Shown: positions 1 through 12,960 of the stretch, piece after piece
How positions within the stretch are numbered: position 1 is the first letter of the stretch
Layout of the letters: every line of letters begins with the position of its first letter
Source: Liolophura sinensis
Taxonomy: Eukaryota > Mollusca > Polyplacophora > Chitonida > Chitonidae
Assembly (NCBI RefSeq): GCF_032854445.1
Contig: NC_088306.1
Span: 21,859,764 to 21,923,763, forward strand
DNA: 64,000 nt
Reading direction: 5' to 3'
The notes under the pieces: model-generated
Seen by the model: only the letters and a program-made list of their open reading frames with translations
What the model was told of the DNA's origin: nothing
The model's database searches: none
Position numbers and translations under genes: made by a program

Positions 1-3000
1 TGAGCTGTTTTGGCAGATTGCCTTTGGAATAATATTGCAGCCATTTCTCCAGTAGATTATATTTGAAAGAATTCAAAAGAAATTTTTTCATACACCAAGG
101 TGCCTGCCATGTGTGACCTATCTTTGTGCTGATAATTTTTTCTGATTTCATTCTGAAGAACGAAATAAGCCGTCGATGTATAACAGCTGCCGATTGTAAG
201 GAAAACTTGTCGCAGAGATGATAAAAGCTGTGAAGTTGCATACCAAGATTTTAATCTTAGTTTTGGCAGGGCAGCCTGACTTCTCAGGACGGCGTTTGAC
301 CTGCTGGAATATCTGGGATGTATCAGAGCAGATCTATTTTGGCTGTGCACATCTTCTGCCACTCCAAATTTGTCTTGGTTGTTTCCCTTTCAAGTATGTC
401 TTGTCAACAGCCACTAGAGTCTTGGGGTTGGAATTATGTGTTGAGATTGATGACTGAGCTAAGCTGAAGGGACAGCACTTTAGAAGAAGTTAACTGGCAA
501 CAAAAGAAGTTGTTGTTGCCGGTACCGGCTAGCATATGCTAGGGAGATACCTAGATTTTATTATGCCTTCATTCCTGGGCTTAACCTCGAGGTAGATGTG
601 AACCAAGGGTGATAGGGTTGTCACTTCTGAGGGCAAATTAGTTCATTCATTAATTAGTTTGCATGTGGGTTTTACTGCTTTTATAGTACAAAGAGGAATT
701 TGAAGTGGATTCAGTGGATTTTAAAGCTTCAGAGGAACAGAAAATTTGCATTTTACATCTGTGGCCTTTGTACCATAACAGTGTGTTTTTGGGGTTAGGG
801 GGGAAGCTAGGAACAGGGTCTTCCTCAGTGAAATGTTATGTCTAGATTTGCTAAATTATTATTGTATACCTGTGCAGACTTGTAATTAACAGTGAACTAC
901 TGTACATGTACAAGTATGTCATACCTTCATTGAAATGTTTTTCAGAACCTGTTAAAGTGATGGTATTTTTGATGCTGTGGGGTTTTGGTCTAAATGTTTA
1001 CCTATCAAGGTAACATTCCTATCCACTACTTACTCAGGAATTTTGGCATGTTTTACAATCAAGGTAAATGTTGCTTCCCCATTTCATTAAGTTTTTTCCT
1101 GTCCACTTCTTTCTCAGAAGTATTGGTGGTGGTGTATTTTTTTTAAAGGTTATGAACTTAGGTAATTTTTCATTCCTCTGGTAGGGTTTGAGCCTGTTGT
1201 TCTATCCAGATAAAGTTCCATTCCACATCATGCTCTGGAATTTTGACTTATTTTACCTATCTAGTACAATTTTTTTTCTTGCTGCTTATCTGTACATCTG
1301 TCTACTCTCTTGGTTCTATTTGAAGAAAAGAAACATCAGGCTGTAAATTTGATGGATTGATGTCTTCCTTATCCCTGGCAGTCTCACAGCTCCTCTTGGT
1401 GACGAGCGGCTGCTGACAGATTTTACCTTGCCCTCTGAGCGAGCAGAGTGTTATTTTTCTCCGATCAAGGCTTGTTTCCTTGTCTGCAGCATAGGCCTAT
1501 CCTCACCTGATGTATATTGAAATGGCCGGAGTTCCGAGTCCCCAAACCTGTTTGTCTTGGTGATTACCTGACTGGGCCTACCTAACCTGTTTAATTGATC
1601 TAATAATTAGGTGAACTGTATATTTCTGTGCAACTACCCTAAATTCTCATCAAATTTGACCACCAGTCTAGTGAATGTATTGTCATATTATACCTTCGAA
1701 TTCCATTCCAATGATGGTTGAATTTGTTGAGGATAGGATAGGGGATATATCCCAATGACAGAACCTGATTTGTGAACTCTTATGTTGTTGTCGTCGTGAT
1801 GACATGCACTTTGTATCCTGGAGGCTGCAGGTTCAATTCCAGACTGCATCATGCAATAATGAAGATGGTACCTGCATGTTTTACTTGGTTGTCACTTTAA
1901 CGTGGAAAGCAGAAGGACTGATAAGTTACTGTGGTGTTAGTATGCTCTGTGCAGGGTTCTTGGAGGACCTGAAAAAGTTGGAAAAATTAACCAGGGTTTT
2001 TCAAAAGTAACATATTGTTACATATTGCAATTTCCAAGTATTGTTTTGTTAAATTTCAACATGCATTGTGTTGTTGCACTGTACGATACATGTGTAACAC
2101 TGCCAAATCGTTTTGTGTATTAAGTGTTCTCAAAGTTTCTGTCCACGAAGTGTGAGACTGAAGAGAAAGCCTCTCTTCCTAGCTGTTTTATGTTTGAGGA
2201 AGTGAAAGTATGCAAGCCTTAATATATGTGTGAATATTCATTTCATCAGCTCTAAAATTCGTTGAAACACTTTGAATTTTGTATATAGTTATATTTGTAT
2301 ATATATATATATATTTTAAAGAAAATTCATTGTATAGGAATTTCATGGATAACCTAACGCAGTAAATGCTCTCTCTTGCATACACATGTGCATGTAGTGA
2401 GAGGAATTCTGTCATAATTTTGTCTGATAATGTTATTAACATGCTGATTTGGACAAGTTCTGGTATTATGTTCTAAGTATTCTATCATGAAGTGCTTGAT
2501 ACTCTATGCTTTAGAAACTGATAGAAGAGTTGCACATAGTTTACATTAGGATCTCCGGTAAATAATCTTGGAGTTGTCTTTATTTAAATGTTTTTAATTT
2601 TTAAAATTTTATCACTTATAATAAAAAAAATTTATTATCTAGATTTATAAACATTTCTAAAAAATATGCTGTTGTCTTGGGAGAAAAAAAAAGGATGTTT
2701 TGTACATATAGGTGCCAACTGAATTAGATTTTAAGAAGAAATTTATGGGCACTAACAGCTGAGGATGAATAGACACAATCTATTAAGCACAATTTTGTCT
2801 TCCAAGTACACTGTACAAGGTCTTGTGCCCCTCTGGTAAGTCTAAGGTCAGTCAGCAGTAGACAGCCAGTGAACTAACTGCCTCCAGACATGACAGACAT
2901 AATCCAATTTTCTGCTTGTCTCTTTGTCGACATCCGAGACGCCCCAGTGGAGAGCCTCGTTGTAGCACCAATCCAATTGTAGGATAAAAATAGGCTATGA

Positions 3001-3254
3001 CGTTGTGTCTGAGTGGTAGGGAGGCCAGCTCTCCGCTTTACATGCATGCTTTCTGTTAGTGCGCCAGGTTTTGCCTTCCGCTATAGCCTAAATGTCCTCA
3101 GCAGCTGTCCAGTCACTGGCCTAGCCACCGTCACCATGGTGTGAACTGACCCACGGTCTTCTACTATGACATTACAGTAAGTACCAGGCCTTAGAGGGCC
3201 AGCTCAGGTAATCTCAGGTAGTTCTGTGTCTATCGGGTGGACTCCTAGACAAGG

Positions 3255-3516
3255 CTGGGTTGTGTGAGGTCAGCCGGCAGAATCCCCGCCGCCGACGCTG
3301 CTCATCGGCAGGAGCGCGCGCGCCACCCCTGTAGCCGCTGCGGAGACGGTGGCCAAAGACCTCGTGGTCTGCGCCACAAGGAAACTGTCATCACATGAGC
3401 TGAGAATATGTCACAGCTTTCTCTTGTCTACGAGTGCTCAGCAGATGCTGTTTGAGTGTAGAGCTGTTCATTTTGTAGCTTGTTCTGTGTCTGTGATAAG
3501 ATGTGTACAGGGAGAG
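3255..3516 (+). promoter_or_regulatory. CpG-rich patch, candidate promoter and 5' non-coding exon
   Basis: About 13 CpGs fall within 85 bases (3270-3355), including GAGCGCGCGCGCC, in otherwise CpG-poor sequence. A donor-like GAGAG-gtaaat follows at 3517. This could be a first exon of the muscleblind gene 18 kb upstream of the coding start, or a promoter of something else. It rests on composition and one splice word only. Confidence 0.3.
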
Positions 3517-4535
3517 GTAAATATAGAGCAAGATTTATATATGTACATGTACTGTGCAGACTAGCCTTACTTCCCTTGTGTCTCTTCTATATCTTTGTTA
3601 AGGCCTATAGTTCTGTGAGTATACGTTTGATACGACCAGCTAAGAAAGTTATCCTTTTGCACTTCAAAATCAATCAATAAGGTTGTCCAGAGTTGACCTG
3701 CTTCTCTGGCCAGTGGTCAGTCTGTAGTCCAGAATAGCCCAGTAACCTGTGTTGGCCCTCCAGTGACCAGTGGAGAGCCAGTTTTCTAGGTCACAGCAGG
3801 ACAGCTATAGCCTATGTATAGAGCTTGGGCTCAAATCAGCCATGTGCTCTGAGATCAGAGGGGAACCACTGGATCCTCACACTCAGTGGCCAGGAGATTG
3901 CTTAGTTCTACTCAGAAATCTACGGCCACTCAGACACTCAGGCTTTATAGTCTTACACTTTACTAGTGTCAGTATAATAGAAAAATGATGAAAGAAAAAG
4001 AATGAAAGAAAGAAACCCCGGCTGTCTAGTGTCACAGGCAAAGGGTTGCAAGAGTCTCAAATGTGCAGCAGCTAGGACATTTCAGGTCCCTCGGGAAGGT
4101 TTCTATAGAAAAGTCCTGCCAGACAAGGGTGTGATCTGTGTTCTGTTTATGGCACGGTGCGTTTCCTTGTTAGCCAGGGCTATGTGACACATTGTTAGGT
4201 CGTGCGATAGCGGGAAGCCTACATCTAGTCCACTAGGCACTCCCGGCACTAACACACCGCTGAGAACACGTGGGTGAGGCCATGGCGGCGTGCGGTTTAT
4301 AAGATGATCGCAATTTCCTGGACAACGAGGCATAGGATTTACGACGCTGTGGCCTTTCCTAGGTACTGGGCATCTAAATAATGCTGTGACATCAATCTGT
4401 AGGTGTTTTGTCTAGGATCTGCATCTGTGGTTTTAGATTGTAATGTTTCTCTTGTTTATAGTCACAGGAGATTGTGTAGCCAGTATGATTCACTGATCCA
4501 GACTACATGGGTTTAGGAGATGGTGGGGTGGAGGT

Positions 4536-4552
4536 GGGGGGGGGGGGGGGGG
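4536..4552. repeat. G homopolymer (17)
   Basis: This is an uninterrupted G run after GGTGGGGTGGAGGT. The block is strongly G-rich on the + strand. Confidence 0.9.
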
Positions 4553-6167
4553 TGTGGCTGTTATTAAACTGTTGGGTACATTGTCAGTGATTGGTCAGGT
4601 TTGAAAGGGTGTGTTGTTTATAATATTTTTGGAGGAGGGGGGGGTCACAGCATTTTTTCATCGGCTCGAATCTTTGTTTTGCACATTTATTGTCTGCTGG
4701 GTTTTTGCCACTGCTTTCCCAAATCATGGGAGATTTTGTAGATGAAAAAACAGGAAATCTTTCTCCAGACGAAAGGCTTGTTTTTCTATGTCTGTCTGAA
4801 GTGAACATATCATGTTTGTGAGCAAAATCAAGTTCTCAGGGTATTAATTCGCATTCAGGCTGAGCTTACATCGTGAATTGGTTACAACATGTATACTTCT
4901 TCTGCTGTTGAACCTGTGTTCCCATCCTTGGGAAGAGACCCACTCTGCTCCTAGCATTGCATGGGAACCTGTTGTTGATTTTTGCTAACATATCTGTATT
5001 TTTTTAGTGGGACCTACATAATGAATATTTTTATCATTTACAATCAGCTACAGACTTGCAGTCACAAAAACCTCTATTCGCTATGTAATTCAGTGCATAC
5101 TTTTGTCTCATACATGCATATGCAGACCACAAATACATCGGGATATGGCCAGCCCAAATTGTTTTATGTGATTCTTTGACAGCGTCGCCACCCTTATCCT
5201 CTGTTATTACTAGTGTTTGTGGCTGGTTCTTAACATCTATGCCAGTCGGATGATATTCTGTGTTAAGATCTAAAAATGAGCAAGTTCATGTTGTTTCTAA
5301 TTGAAACCTATGGAAAATAACAGTCTCTAACATTTTAGAGGTGATCATGACAGGCCAAGTTTCACAGTACATTGGACAAAAAGTCATGTTGCTTTATGCA
5401 TCTCCTGCACAAGGTTTTGTGTGTGTGTTTCAGCGCAATGAAAAATCTTAGCAGCGGTTCGTAGAAGAAATACCCATTGTCCCTTGTACATATGCAGTCG
5501 TTCGTGGTTTGGAAATGCAGCTTTCTCCATCCGAGTTTTAATGAAGTGACAGTAAACTCCGATACACAGCATGTACATGTAGGTATATATTTCTTTAGAG
5601 ACACAGGTGCATACATTTTTGCATGGTTCGCAGGCTTCCTGCGAGTGCAGTGTGACTCACCACTTTGTGTGGTTTTGTATACCTGTGCCGCTCAGGACAA
5701 GGCTGAGTTTTCAGACAGCGACGAAACGAAACACGATGTAATCTTGTTCAGCGCAGTATGGTATCAACAAATTATTAAACTGTATCATTGCATCCATATA
5801 TTGCCGTCTAGCAGGATTTTCACACATTTACATGTGCATGTGCATCTGATATTGCGTGCAGGTATAAATATGTGTATATGATGGCAAATAATAGCTTTGG
5901 TTCTGAGATTGCACACTTATCTACAGTTATGTATGTATGTCAGTGACATAAATATATCTATCTTGTAAAGAAACATGTTGAAATACTGCTTGGGTATTGT
6001 TGTGAGATCTATCCATATATTCTGTTAGGGTTTGAAACCATAACAAATGTATTTGTGTGCTGCATACCCAAACACACATTTATATTTATGGATCTCTGAA
6101 GACCCCACACAGAAGTATGTAGTTTCCCATTTCTTTGTCCGGTCATCCTCCTCACCCTCTCAATCCA

Positions 6168-6187
6168 CCCCCCCCCCCCCCCCCCCC
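6168..6187. repeat. C homopolymer (20)
   Basis: This is an uninterrupted C run, followed by ACAACC. Confidence 0.9.
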
Positions 6188-6389
6188 ACAACCTCGAGTT
6201 ATATTAAGCAAGTGATTTATGAGGGCCCTCTGTCTTTGGCTCCCAAATGATGCCTTTTTGGAGAGTCATGTCCTTACCCACTGCCTCCTTGGCCTTAAAA
6301 CCCTGAGGTTAGTATTGGATATGTGCAGTGCTGTAGGCTGAGGAGACAAAACCTGCTTCTGCTCTTGCCCTCCTCATCAGCCTTCCAGA

Positions 6390-6538
6390 CAGACAGATAT
6401 AATTGACCATGCGCAGTGTGCACATGTCTGCAGTTGCCTCGCCAGCTTCGCTCGTCCTTGCTGCAGCCGTCTTTCCCGGCGCTGTCTCTCGCTCTGTCTG
6501 TGTCGCTGCAGTCCATGCTGGCGCTGACAGACCAGCCG
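6390..6538 (+). promoter_or_regulatory. candidate promoter and 5' non-coding exon with NRF1-like word
   Basis: CATGCGCAGTG at 6409-6419 resembles an NRF1 half-site. About ten CpGs follow in 100 bases, and the patch ends at CAGCCG followed by gtaagc (6539), a good donor. The T/C-rich, CpG-rich block would fit an untranslated first exon that splices to the acceptor at 21511. Transcription start and strand are inferred. Confidence 0.35.
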
Positions 6539-6859
6539 GTAAGCATGTGCTTGTTACAAGCTGCTGATGGAGGAGCCATCCCCACCCCTGCCCACTTCTT
6601 TCTCTTCCTGATCAGGCCATGTGTAATGATAGCAACGACGACAGCGGTGGTAAGCTTAATAGAGGCCCCAATTGCTTTTCAGCATTAGCTCACCTCGTGT
6701 GCTACATGTCAGCATTTACCTCTTTGGCTTTAGTTACATTGCCAAGCCCTTGTCATCAGACCTGTCCTGTATTATTTGCCAACCTGTCTCGTTTTCTGTT
6801 GCATCGTCTCATGATCATCTGTGTATAGGACTTGCTACCTGTTTAGTACCAGGTCGCAC

Positions 6860-6919
6860 TGTGCCGCCCCCAAGCAGTCGTTACGTGTGCAGTAATGGCG
6901 GATGTTTCCGCCCGCATAG
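6860..6919 (+). promoter_or_regulatory. second CpG-rich patch with YY1-like word and donor
   Basis: GTAATGGCGGATG at 6892-6904 resembles a YY1 site, common just downstream of animal transcription starts. CGCCCGCATAG is followed by gtaggt at 6920. It lies only 380 bases after the previous patch and could be an alternative first exon or part of the same promoter. Confidence 0.25.
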
Positions 6920-7218
6920 GTAGGTCTCTGATTTACAGATGCTCTCGTCCTTCAGGGATTCTTGAACCCTTGCAGCATATCGTAACTATGCCACCTGCCC
7001 GGCTCCTAGTTTGAATACATAACATGGATTAGTTTGTACATGTAGGTGATATTTACATGCACACTGTTACAATAGCAGGTTTAAGTAAGATGACAATTAT
7101 ATAAATAAGAGTGTGGCCTGAGGCAAAAGGGGTGACTGGCTGTGGAGACAATCTGGTGCTTGTCTGGCGCCGATACAGAGCAGCCATGAGGTGCTGGCAG
7201 GTAGATTGACGGCCTCCT

Positions 7219-7560
7219 GTGACATACGGTGTCCAGGATCTGGTATAATGTAAGATATACGGGTGTGTCATTAGGTGTCCAGGAGCAGGTATGGTGTAGG
7301 TATTCAGGTGTAAATTTAAGATTTACAGGTGTCATTAGGTTCCAGGAGCAGGTACAGTGTTGGGTATACAGGTGTAACTTTAAGATATACAGGTGTGTCA
7401 TTAGGTTTCTAGTAGCGGGTACGATGTAAGATACACAAATATGACATGAGATTTTAATCTTTTAAGGTATACAGGTGTATGACTGTGTCCAGCAGTTGGT
7501 ATGCTGTTAGATACACAGGTGTGACCGAGGTGTACAGGAGGGATTTGACAAAAGATATAC
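7219..7560 (+). repeat. degenerate tandem repeat
   Basis: GGTGTCCAGGAGCAGGTATG, TTCCAGGAGCAGGTACAGTG and similar blocks alternate with GATATACAGGTGTGTCATTA and AAGATTTACAGGTGTCATTA. The unit is irregular, about 60 bases, with many changes. It is an old minisatellite. Confidence 0.6.
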
Positions 7561-8759
7561 ATTTGTAACCTTAGATGTCTAGAAGGAAGCATGGCGTGTA
7601 ATGCAATGGTCTTGGAAAAGATTTGTGTAACTGGTATAATCAGGAGTCCAGTGGTAAGTGTAAATGCCCAAATATGGTCATTAAGGTGCATGTCATTTAT
7701 TTTAGAAGGTGCATTAGTGCAGGTACCATATACTGCTGTTTTTGTTTTCTTAATTAATGCAGCATGATTTGATATTTCATTGATTTAGTACTCAAGAATG
7801 TTACACTTTGATGACAGCATTTAGTTTTAAAGGGGCAGGAAACCAGGGGAAACCACTACCCTTAACTGGGTACCTGACAAGCCTCCTGACTTGCTGATGT
7901 TTGACTACATCTAATGTTGTAGAGATGAGACTGACATAGGATCACTGAGTACACCTGTGATAGTAATGCACACATAAACATGTGGGCAGAGCTGGCTGTC
8001 GCTAGGACCGTAGTTCATTGTAATTAATAGACAGACTCGTATCATTCATATAAAATGTCTTGAGTGAAGCGTAGATTTGCACCTGTAGATAATGATGATA
8101 GGATTACTAATGGGGAGATGCAGGTACAGGTGTTGTGGTAGAACCATATACCTAAGCCAGGAAGTACAGAATTTTGCATCTCGGTGCATCAGGGCCATTT
8201 TAATAGCTATGTTTACACTACTACAGGTATATAGAGGGACACATCATTGACATAGTTTCCAAGTTCTCACTATGACATGGTTGATGTAATGTCAGCGTGT
8301 CAATGAACCTCAATCATTCATTCATTACTGACATTTTTAGATCATTTTTTTTCATGCCAAACTTTGTGAGCATTTTTTTTATAGTATCAGTTGTCACGAC
8401 AAAGGTGTTCCAATAAAGAAATATATTATGGGTATCCAAGTTTTATTTTTATGCCTCTTGATGAATTTGAAGCTGATATGATTTTTTTTTTTAATTTGAA
8501 AGTTAACTGAACTATTTAATTTAAGCAGTAAAATAATTTAGCTACAGGTTTTCAACAAAAGTTTTTCAAAGCCAGATAGAAATCTGTTAGTTGATATTTT
8601 TCTTGGTTTGGGTGTAATTGAGGTGTACACAATTATTTCTGTTATTGAATATAGGCAGTCACAAATAAAATATATTTAAGCATGGCTGTTTATATTTAGT
8701 ACTCCCATATATTGATAATATGATAGGTGTAAATCATTGTAAATTGTGGAAAGTTGAAG

Positions 8760-8998
8760 AATCAAAATGAATATATACGATAAATAACCTAAAATTTCAC
8801 CTATGACTTGCCTAATTCTGAGAGCTTTATTTATTTTAGAAATGTGTTTTTCAGGTTAAATTGAAACTGAATGTAGTGTGATATTCTACTGAAAGAGTAT
8901 GATCCTCAGCACCAAAAGCAATATTTTTGACAATTATTTGCGTCTAAAACTACAGTATTTTGGGCTAAAGTTTAGGTCATTTATCCTACCTGTCAATT
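8760..8998 (+). repeat. old dispersed repeat, family C copy 1
   Basis: AACCTAAAATTTCACCTATG, AATTCTGAGAG, CACCAAAAGCAATATTT, TTTGCGTCTAAAAC and GGTCATTTA occur in the same order and spacing as at 24251-24735 and 26316-26505. The copies are strongly diverged and no ends can be drawn with certainty. The nature of the element is unknown. Confidence 0.45.
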
Positions 8999-11900
8999 TA
9001 AGACGTCTCGCAACAAGAATATTTACTAAGATCCTTCTAAGGTGTCAGTACAGACTTCACACAAGAATGAGAATGGACTGGTAAAGCATTTCGGTTGATA
9101 TATTTTTAACTAGATCCTCTAATAATGTACACAAATATATACGAATCGGTTGACAAACACAACCATATCATGTATACATGTAATACTGGTTTTGTTACAT
9201 TTTTTGCGTGTAACTTTTTTTTTTATTTCTTGAGGACTTGTGAGACTGCGTCCACCCACGTCATGGTGGGATATCGTATAGCGGAGTGTGGTTACACTGA
9301 AACAGGATGTTCGATCGTTCAAATATATACTCATACGCAGATATATATTCTTAGGGATGCATGTGTGGGTTTTTTTTTCTTCCTGGTTCCTGTGTCTAAT
9401 GTGTAGAGTTTGCTATTTTTTGCACGTGTTGCTGAGTGGATATTTGATACTGTAGGGTGTTGACTAGGGGTTTATTTCCTGATCGTCAAGTTGAAAGTGC
9501 TTAATTTTCTCAAAAAAGATTTTTATCATAGCTGCTTTAATGACACGAGTAATGAGTAGAATATGTATGTTTTTGTGGAAGCTACAGTTATGAGTACATT
9601 GATACTAGGTTGCTTCATTTCTGAACCTATACAAGACAAAAAAAAACATTTAGTATTTGTGTGCAATCTTCAGCCAACCCAGATAAGGCATTTTCATGTA
9701 CACTGAAGTCAGATGATAGACATCATCTTTTTACTTCCATTTTTTTAAATGCACAGAAACAAAACAATTTCAATTTATTCAAAAAGATTACATGTTTCTT
9801 AAATGTTGATATTTTTCACAGTAGAGATTTCACAATAAAATATTGGTATAACAGAAGGATTGGGTTAGTTTGAGGGGCTAAAAGCTACATGTTTTACATG
9901 CAAATTTATGTCAATAATGGCAGAGCCTTTTGTTAGCGATACATATAATCTGTGCTGTTTTATGTCTTTTATATTTGACGTAAAATTTTGAAAGTAAAAA
10001 TGCACTTTCAGAGGCATATAAAGTTCTCAAAATCATACCTTTGTGGCCGACGCCCAAGATTTTCTGGTAACTTCACAAAAAGGGGCTCTTAAGTGGCCCT
10101 ATGTTATCATAAAGGTGGATGAATCGGTCAGAATCTAGAAAAATATTTAACTTGAAAAGTATCGTACCTTGAGGTGAAATGCAGTAACTGTGAATTCACT
10201 CATGCACCCTCATTCTTCAAACTTTACAACCGTCATTGCAACCAAGGTTTTGAAACATTCTGAGAAATAATTTGCATGGTTTTATAAAGCATGCATCTTT
10301 AATGACACAAATAAATAAATTTTCGCTTCATTATCATAAAAATTGTATATATAAGTTCGACAGAAAAAAGTATTTTAGGAGTGAAAAGAGTGAAGATTTA
10401 CAGTACCTGGACAACTGTAATTTGTTCAGGTTGGCCTTATACAATGAAGCCTGGTATACATTCCAGGCTCAGGTTTATGTCAAGGAGCCTATAAAAACGT
10501 AATTGCCTTAGCGTGTGTGTGCGTGTACCGTGATCGCTGCACAGGTAACTCTGTTGCTAAGAGGTGCAATCAGAGCAACAAAGTGGCCTTTGTCATTTTG
10601 GCTAGGGTGCTAGCGCCTCATGGTTACACTGTTAGCTGGTTGAAAGAGAAAACACCCAATTGGCATCCAATGTACAGTATGCTAAGAACAGTGTGATAGA
10701 ATGTACAGATGCACTCCTTGTTAAGGAGTAACAGCTACATGTTCACTGGCATTGATATCTGTTTGACGTTTTTTATTGTTTAAAATTGTTAGGCAAAAGT
10801 TGATTTTCAAGTATAGGTAATAAAATTGTGTGTTAACCTTGGTATATCATAAAAACTGCAACTGTGTATGTTGAGTTTTGCTGTCTTTGGTCATTTAGAA
10901 AAAGGGATAGAACAAAGAGAAAAAAACAAAAAACATGACATTTATAAAGTGAAAACTTCAGACAACCAGGTATTTTGTTGTCAAGAATAGTTTGATTGAG
11001 TTTGAAGTAAATCCTGGGTTGAAGTCTAAGAAGCCTTAAAGGCAGAGAACATTGTACAGGATGCCCATGTATACACACAGAAATTAATGTAGATTTGTCC
11101 TCCCACGTGTATTCATGTTTTTTATGGGTCTGTTGGTGAGAATCGCCAGAGGCCCATTATTGAGGCATGAAACAATGTGAAGGAATTGCTGTGTGTTATG
11201 GTCAAATATTAGCTTCCTTTTGTGATGTTTTCTTTTGTTTTGTTTTGTTGGGATGTTATGGTTATGCATTGAATTAAAATTTGAATTATGTTCGGAGTCG
11301 TGCTGTCAATTATTATTCGTTTAATTTCGTGTCACGGAAGGTTATCGAATGCGCGTGGGCTGTTTTGAGGATGGTGACGGTAAATGTCACATACCAGTCG
11401 GTACCTTGATTGCCTCTGATAGCATATTTAGTGAGAAGATTTACACCATGTAAGGTAGCCAAAATTTTGTTCACCAAAATGGTGAAAATACAGAATGTGG
11501 AAGTTAATCAGACGGCGGGTATGCCATATGACCTTGACCCCAGTGCTACAGATAAGGGGTGTGCAGACGTAAATGGGCTTAAAAATTAGATGATATGCTT
11601 CTAAAATTAAAACAGAGGGTGCTGAATAGGCATGACGATTTGTGTGTACGCCTGAATTCCTGAAAACCATAGCATGCATGGGAGATTTAAAGCAAACAGT
11701 CCTGTCAAAATCGAAAGTAGATCTCCCAAAACAGTTTATGTGCCCGATGTTCTCCATGACGTGTTAGTTTTCAGAATCTGAAGGTTACTGCAAAGGCTCT
11801 TGTACCACTACCCGCAGTTGTGGAGAATGACTAAAGTGATATTCGTGTCTGTGATGTTGTCTAGTGTTTGCCATAAAGAAGATGTAGCAAGGGGTTAAAA

Positions 11901-12364
11901 AAAAAAAAAATGGTTATTTGGGCAAGTTCTGCTACTTTACTGCATTAAATATCCTAATAGCGCTCCTGATGGCTGTTTTTTTACGATCTACACCAATCGT
12001 AAATTATTTGTGTTATGTTAAAGTGTCATCAAGGGACCAGTTTCCAACGTGTCCATGTATCGGTGATTTCTGAGGAGAGAAGCTAACGCAATTATTTAAT
12101 ACAATGATCACAAGAACAGCTAGTGTTCAGAAACACTTAAGATTTATACAATATGCTGCCAATAAATAAAGCAGAAATAATAAATTTTTGTCTTCTAATG
12201 TAGGCCGACGTTTGGATTTAGCATAACAAGCGTATCATGTTTTGATCCCAAACCTGTGCAAGGCCTGCTGATGCATGTACCTTAGCTGATAATGTTCTCA
12301 TTAACATTATTGTTGGAATTGGTTTTTGTTCTCCTCATAAACATTGTTCTAATACAGTAAGTCT

Positions 12365-12385
12365 TATAATAATAATAATAATAAG
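12365..12385. repeat. (AAT)n microsatellite
   Basis: Seven ATA/AAT units lie beside TCTTATAATAATAATA. Confidence 0.9.
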
Positions 12386-12388
12386 TAT

Positions 12389-12960
12389 CTTAAGACAGTG
12401 ACATTACGATGAGTCAGCACTATTAATGTGACGACATTCACAGCATATTGACACCATGTGATAGTGAAACAATACTGTCATTCAAGAACATGCATTTGAC
12501 CAATCACAATCCATGTTGTTGTTTAAGTAGGTCAACAGGATGTCCCACACATTGCTTACGAATGTTTAATTGCTCTGACGTCACAATGGCTTTTACCAGG
12601 AATGGAATGAAAAGTAATGTTGTCACAAAAAGGAGACGGTGGGACATTGGATGTGATTGTTTTCATCCATAGGCCTGTTGTCTTCTAAACAGTGATATTA
12701 CGATGAGGCAGCACTTCCAGTGTGACGACATTGACAGCATATGGAGACCATATGCCAGTGAAATAATAGTTCTTTTTTCTTCCTGACAGTGATGGGATGA
12801 GGCAGCACTGTATGTGTGACCACATTTACAGTATATTGACATCATTTACATGTACTACAGGAACAATACGCCTGCTGTATAGGGAATAAAGCTATGATAA
12901 TCATGATAGCACTATATCAGGATGGCGTGAACAGTATATTGACACCACTGACCAAATCAT
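12389..12960 (+). repeat. four diverged copies of a roughly 60-90 base block
   Basis: GTGACATTACGATGAGTCAG, GTGATATTACGATGAGGCAG, GTGATGGGATGAGGCAGCAC and a fourth copy near 12920 are each followed by TGTGACNACATT and ACAGCATAT or ACAGTATATTGACA. The GAGGCAGCAC core recalls the body of some molluscan SINEs, so decayed SINE dimers are possible. Confidence 0.5.

Noticed and set aside
5477-5881. 134-codon frame on the plus strand
   Set aside because: Rich in His, Cys, Phe and Val as expected from random AT-rich DNA with ACATGT words. No domain.
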